DNA of 18,952 nt, taken from positions 1 to 18,952 of the forward strand of contig CAKUEI010000026.1 of assembly GCA_934646175.1 (NCBI GenBank), in the 5' to 3' direction. Position 1 is the stretch's first letter. Each line of letters begins with the position of its first letter. Positions 15,935 to 18,952 of the stretch are shown one piece after another. A model generated the notes under the pieces. It was given only the letters and a program-made list of their open reading frames with translations. It had not been told where the DNA came from and did not search any database. Made by a program: the position numbers and the translations under genes. This DNA is from an uncultured Oscillospiraceae bacterium (GTDB lineage Bacteria; Bacillota; Clostridia; Oscillospirales; Oscillospiraceae).

Positions 15935-16773
15935 TGCTGTACCTCCTTGGAGCGGGTGGCCCGGAGCTGAAGCAGACCGATGCCAACCACCAGAATAAAG
16001 AAGATCACGGCCTTGGCCTGGCCCACGCCCTCCCAGCCGGTACGGCCGTAGAAGGTGTTGAAGATGTTCAGAGCCAGCATCTCGGACATCTTGGCGGGCT
16101 CGCCGGCGGTTAGGGACAGATTCTGGTCAAAGAGCTTGAAGCCGTTGACCAGGGAAAGGAAGGTGCAGATGGTGATGGAGGGCATCATCATGGGGATGGT
16201 CACCTTGAACAGCCGCTTAGGGCCGCTGGCGCCGTCGATCTGGGCGGCCTCGATCACATCGCCGGGGATGGACTGGAGCCCGGCGATGTAAATGATCATC
16301 ATATAGCCGATCTGCTGCCAGGACACCAGGATGACCAATCCGGCAAAGCCGTACCACTCGTTAAGATTGAGGGCGGTGGAGTAGGCTGCCAGGATGCCGT
16401 TGAAGATAAGCTGCCAGATGTAGCCCAGCACGATGCCGCCGATGAGGTTGGGCATGAAGAACACGGTGCGAAAAATGTTGGTACCCCGCATCTTCTGGGT
16501 CAGGGCCAGGGCGATCAGGAAGGCGATGATGTTGATGACCACCAGGGAAACCACCGCAAACAGGGCGGTATACCAGAAGGCGTGACGGAATATGGTGTCC
16601 TGAAAGGCCCGGACATAGTTTTCCACCCCGTTGAAGGTGGCGTCGGTCACCGTGGTAAACTTGCAGAAGGACAGCCAGATGCCCATGAGGAAGGGCACGA
16701 TGAAGCCGATGGTGAACGCGGCCAGGGTGGGCAGGAGGAAGATGGGAAAATACCGCTTGATTGCCTTTTCCAA
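15931..16773 (-). CDS. Sugar ABC transporter permease, MalF type
   Basis: Second channel subunit, 280 residues and about six membrane segments. The EAA loop reads EAAQIDGASGPKRLF, then VTIPMMMP (near residues 175-200). It begins at TTG 16773 with AGGAGG seven bases upstream; no better ATG is present. The compact N-terminus (IFLLPTLAAFTIGFIVPFLMG) is the usual short Gram-positive form without the extra N-terminal domain of enteric MalF. It lies 105 bases after the binding-protein gene, a gap containing a strong hairpin that may lower permease expression relative to the binding protein. It overlaps malG by four bases. Confidence 0.93.
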   Translation of the reverse strand: MEKAIKRYFPIFLLPTLAAFTIGFIVPFLMGIWLSFCKFTTVTDATFNGVENYVRAFQDTIFRHAFWYTALFAVVSLVVINIIAFLIALALTQKMRGTNIFRTVFFMPNLIGGIVLGYIWQLIFNGILAAYSTALNLNEWYGFAGLVILVSWQQIGYMMIIYIAGLQSIPGDVIEAAQIDGASGPKRLFKVTIPMMMPSITICTFLSLVNGFKLFDQNLSLTAGEPAKMSEMLALNIFNTFYGRTGWEGVGQAKAVIFFILVVGIGLLQLRATRSKEVQQ

Positions 16774-16816
16774 AGAAAAGCCTCCTTACATAAATCAGTC
16801 AGTAGGATGAAATGGA

Positions 16817-16848
16817 GACAGCGGGCAGGCAAACGCCCGCCCGCTGTC
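16817..16848 (-). other. Intercistronic hairpin between binding-protein and permease genes
   Basis: Perfect 10-base arms GACAGCGGGC (16817-16826) / GCCCGCTGTC (16839-16848) extend inward as GGC/GCC across one A-C mismatch, with loop AAAC. No T-run follows on the minus strand, so it is not a classic terminator. Its place 30 bases after the solute-binding-protein stop fits the mRNA-protecting hairpins common in such operons. Confidence 0.75.
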
Positions 16849-16878
16849 AAAGCGTTGTTTTCAGAGATAGGGTTCCAA

Positions 16879-18222
16879 TCAGCCGTTGACGGCAGCCGCC
16901 TCGGCGGCCCAGCCGTCCACGAAGGCGGTCACCACGGCGGCCCAGTTGGCATCGGTCTGGTCGGCGGCATAGGTGGTGAGAGCGGAGCCCACGCCGTTCT
17001 TCCACTCCTCAGAGGGCATGGTGGCGAAGTTCCAGGACACGGGCTCATAGCCGTCGGCCACATACTGGTTGCCGATGTTCACCAGGGGGTTGCTGGACTC
17101 CAGGTTGCCCTGGAAGGGGATCACAAAGCCCATGCCAGGCTGGCCGGAGGGCATGGCGCCCTCGCCGCCGCACATGGCGGTGGTGCCCACCTCAGAGGTG
17201 ACACACCAGTTCATGAAGTCCAGGGTGGCCTGGATGTCGGCCTCGGAGGCCTTGGCGTTGACGCACCAGTAGTTCTCGGTGCCGGTGCACAGGCCCTGCT
17301 TCTCCTCGCCGTCCACGCCGATGTAGATGGGCAGCATGCCCAGGTTGTCGTCGCCCAGCTCGGCCACGTCGTTGTAGGCCCAGGTGCCGTTCTGATAGAA
17401 CACGGCCTTGTTGGTCACAAACTCGGCCACGGCGTCGTCGCCGGTTTTGGTGGACAGCAGAGTGGGCTCACAGGTGGCGTTGTTGATGTACAGGTCCCAG
17501 ATCTGGCGGTAGTTGTCCAGGTAGGTGCCCTTGATGGCGTCGGTGGAGCTGATGCCGTCAGCCTTGTACTCATAGTAGATGGGCAGGTTGGCCAGGTGGG
17601 TCTTGAAGCGCCAGTCGGAGGAGCCATCCATGCCGGCGGAGGTGAAGGCGGAGAAGCCCAGCTCGTCCTTGCGGGCGGTGATGTCCTCGGCCACCTTCTT
17701 CAGATCGGCAAAGCTCTTGATGTCGTCGGCGGAGTAGCCGGCCTGCTCCAGCAGAGCCTTGTTGTAGATGATGCCGTAGGTCTCGATAACGTAGCCGATG
17801 CCCGCCATCTTGTCCCCGTCCATCAGGGCGAACTCCTCGCTGGTGAGCTGGCTGGCAATGTCAGAGCCGGTCAGGTCATAGCAGTAGTCCTTCCAAGCGG
17901 CCAGGCCCACGGGGCCGTTGACCTGGAACAGGGTGGGAGCATCGGTCTTGGCCATCTCGGACTTCAGAGTGGTCTCATAGTTGCCAGAAGCGGCGGTAAG
18001 GACGGTGACCTCCACGCCGGTCTCCTTGGTGTACAGGTCGGCCAGTTCCTGCCACTGAGCATCCTGCTCAGGCTTAAAATTCAGGTAGTACACTTTTCCG
18101 CCGGCGGAATCGTTGCCAGAGCTTCCTGTGTCGCTGGGCGTGGATGGTTTTGTACCACAACCACTCAGCAGTGACAAAGACAATGTAGCGGCTAAACCGA
18201 GTGCAAAGAGTCTTCTTTTCAT
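16879..18222 (-). CDS. Extracellular solute-binding lipoprotein (family 1, MalE-like)
   Basis: Substrate-capturing lipoprotein of the importer, 447 residues. It has a signal peptide (KRRLFALGLAATLSLSLL) and a lipobox LSGC with the lipidated Cys at residue 22, then a Ser/Gly/Thr-rich linker. The mature domain resembles family 1 sugar-binding proteins (YLNFKPEQDAQWQELADLY; ETYGIIYNKALLEQAGY; a C-terminal hinge with FMNWCVTSEVG). ATG 18222 is chosen because AGGAGG is nine bases upstream; ATG 18228 is only three bases from it. It is the first gene after a strong promoter, consistent with high expression. The specific sugar cannot be read from sequence; maltodextrin is inferred from malQ, glgP and the LacI regulator. 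A cluster-specific alpha-oligosaccharide is an alternative. Confidence 0.92.
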   Translation of the reverse strand: MKRRLFALGLAATLSLSLLSGCGTKPSTPSDTGSSGNDSAGGKVYYLNFKPEQDAQWQELADLYTKETGVEVTVLTAASGNYETTLKSEMAKTDAPTLFQVNGPVGLAAWKDYCYDLTGSDIASQLTSEEFALMDGDKMAGIGYVIETYGIIYNKALLEQAGYSADDIKSFADLKKVAEDITARKDELGFSAFTSAGMDGSSDWRFKTHLANLPIYYEYKADGISSTDAIKGTYLDNYRQIWDLYINNATCEPTLLSTKTGDDAVAEFVTNKAVFYQNGTWAYNDVAELGDDNLGMLPIYIGVDGEEKQGLCTGTENYWCVNAKASEADIQATLDFMNWCVTSEVGTTAMCGGEGAMPSGQPGMGFVIPFQGNLESSNPLVNIGNQYVADGYEPVSWNFATMPSEEWKNGVGSALTTYAADQTDANWAAVVTAFVDGWAAEAAAVNG

Positions 18223-18260
18223 TTCCATTGACCTCCTAATAATTTTACATTGACTTTATT

Positions 18261-18275
18261 CTGGAAATGTTCCTG
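18261..18275. promoter_or_regulatory. Possible second regulator half-palindrome
   Basis: GGAA-ATG-TTCC (18263-18273) repeats the arms of the neighbouring operator with a three-base centre and shares its end with it. It lacks the central CG, so it may be a weak second site or chance. Confidence 0.3.
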
Positions 18276-18288
18276 GAATCGTTTCCAG
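18273..18288. promoter_or_regulatory. LacI-family/cre-type operator
   Basis: CTGGAATCGTTTCCAG is a 16-base palindrome with a central CG and one symmetric mismatch. It contains TGGAATCGTTTCCA, which fits the TGNAANCGNNNNCA core shared by LacI-family operators and CcpA cre sites. It lies about +7 to +22 from the predicted transcription start, so a bound repressor would block promoter escape. Confidence 0.75.
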
Positions 18289-18301
18289 TTTTGCTGAAGT
18301 T

Positions 18302-18330
18302 ATTATACATCTTTTCGGCAATAATCTCAA
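18302..18330 (-). promoter_or_regulatory. Sigma-A promoter of the maltodextrin operon
   Basis: On the minus strand, TTGAGA (18325-18330) and a perfect TATAAT (18302-18307) are separated by exactly 17 bases. The predicted start is near 18295, giving a leader of about 70 bases before ATG 18222 that contains the operator and AGGAGG. Confidence 0.85.
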
Positions 18331-18524
18331 CAAAAATTTTATTTCTCTTTTGTTTTTTGTCTGAATCATAAATATACATACTATGATATCGTGTATATCA
18401 AACAATTTTTAATTAGATCACAAGCACAATATATATGACAAACAATTTTACAGTCGCCTTTCTATCAGCTTACCTAATGTCTACCTCGTATATCTTGAGA
18501 TTGTATATTCCGCCAAATCTCAAA
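18331..18524. other. AT-rich intergenic stretch without a recognisable gene
   Basis: Lies upstream of the operon promoter. It is strongly AT-rich, with A/T tracts and a small palindromic GATATCGTGTATATC (about 18385-18399), and may act as an UP-type region. No convincing gene, RNA or second promoter is seen. Confidence 0.5.
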
Positions 18525-18572
18525 GTAAAAATCGGTCCAACAAATAGATACGCCTACTGTCGGACCGATCTT
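18525..18572 (-). terminator. Rho-independent terminator of the epimerase gene
   Basis: Arms ATCGGTCC (18531-18538) and GGACCGAT (18562-18569), extended by ACA/TGT across one mismatch, form a hairpin. On the minus strand it is followed by TTTTTAC. It lies ~110 bases beyond the stop of the epimerase and upstream of the operon promoter. Confidence 0.75.
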
Positions 18573-18678
18573 TGCATCAATTATAGTATTCCTCATGGTT
18601 CTGCGTTTTCTTTACTTGACTATGCTGGTAGAATCAATTGGGCGCACCTTGTAAAACGCAGACAACACAGAAATGGTA

Positions 18679-18952
18679 TCAGTCTGCCAGATAGCGAATC
18701 CCTTGAATGCCATGGATGCCCAGACCTGGGTCGTTGGAGACGGTGATCTCCCGCTCGTTGAACACCGCGCCGCCCAGGATGGGGTCCTCGCTGCACAGCA
18801 CGGGGCCGTCCAGGTCGATCTTGGTGATGATCTGCTTGGCGCAGGCTAGATGGACCGCCGCGTTGACACTGATCTTGGCCTCCAGCATGCAGCCGATCAT
18901 GCACTCCACGCCGTAGACCTCGGCAGCGGAGGAATGTTCATAAAAGACGCAC
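18679..18952 (-). CDS. Dipeptide epimerase (enolase superfamily), C-terminal part
   Basis: The frame is open to the right edge, so the start is outside; 90 residues are visible. The stretches VYGVECMIGCMLEAK, SVNAAVHLACAK and KIDLDGPVLCSEDP, with the ending NDPGLGI, match the last barrel strands and C-terminal part of the capping domain of L-Ala-D/L-Glu-type epimerases (MLE/mandelate racemase subgroup). The Asp-x-Asp of IDLDGP is the element known to hold the amino group of the dipeptide. These enzymes interconvert Ala-Glu stereoisomers, typically from recycled murein peptides, although relatives use other dipeptides. The catalytic Lys pair and metal ligands lie outside the window. It has its own terminator and is not part of the sugar operon. 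GC-rich like malEFG. Confidence 0.85.
   Translation of the reverse strand, partial: CVFYEHSSAAEVYGVECMIGCMLEAKISVNAAVHLACAKQIITKIDLDGPVLCSEDPILGGAVFNEREITVSNDPGLGIHGIQGIRYLAD

Noticed and set aside
16582..18174. 530-codon open frame on the plus strand
   Set aside because: It lies antisense to the solute-binding protein and permease, is Gly/Val/His-rich with low complexity, has no family resemblance, and arises from the GC-rich codon bias of the real genes.
18435..18746. 103-codon open frame on the plus strand upstream of the operon
   Set aside because: It has no ribosome site, runs through the terminator hairpin and ends inside the antisense of the dipeptide epimerase; composition changes within it.

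Overview
The window looks like the chromosome of a Gram-positive gut Clostridia species, most likely in the Oscillospiraceae range. That placement is an inference from four things: conjugation proteins of the Tn1549/CTn type (PcfB/DUF3801, VirD4, VirB4 and a 'CD1108-type' C40 peptidase), AGGAGG ribosome binding sites, mostly GC-rich genes, and a Firmicutes-style maltodextrin operon. Two unrelated blocks meet near 8.96-9.0 kb.

Left block (1-8960, mostly plus strand): a decaying integrative conjugative element (ICE). It holds the C-terminal end of a PcfB-type protein and the first ~90 codons of a VirD4-type coupling protein. The VirD4 sequence breaks near base 531 and is joined directly to an N-terminally truncated VirB4-type ATPase, so an internal deletion has removed the rest of virD4, the genes expected between, and the start of virB4. 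Next comes an AT-rich cargo gene for a HEPN/Toprim-associated protein with its own terminator, a defence-type protein family. After it lies a large membrane-anchored NlpC/P60 (C40) cell-wall hydrolase gene. This gene is cut exactly inside its catalytic Asp-Cys-Ser-Gly codons by a 2775-base group II intron encoding a reverse transcriptase/maturase/HNH protein. Exon-intron pairing sites, intron ends and domain V can all be read, and removing the intron restores one 675-residue frame. After the C40 gene lie a terminator, a broken HTH regulator and a broken relaxase fragment with an in-frame stop. The element is therefore very unlikely to transfer itself, although the cargo gene and the intron look intact.

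Right block (9001-18330, minus strand): one apparent operon for maltodextrin or related alpha-glucan uptake and breakdown. In transcription order it encodes a lipoprotein substrate-binding protein, two permeases, a LacI-family regulator, 4-alpha-glucanotransferase (malQ), glycogen/maltodextrin phosphorylase (glgP/malP) and a MalK/MsmX-type ATPase. A strong promoter (TTGAGA, 17 bases, TATAAT) precedes the binding-protein gene, and a LacI/CcpA-type palindrome lies just after the expected transcription start. A strong hairpin separates the binding-protein gene from the permeases, and 4-base ATGA overlaps couple malF-malG and malQ-glgP. The pathway would import oligosaccharides, rearrange them with MalQ and release glucose-1-phosphate with the phosphorylase. 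Base composition alternates along the operon, suggesting a mosaic history.

Far right (18679-18952, minus strand): the C-terminal end of an enolase-superfamily dipeptide epimerase, followed by its own terminator.
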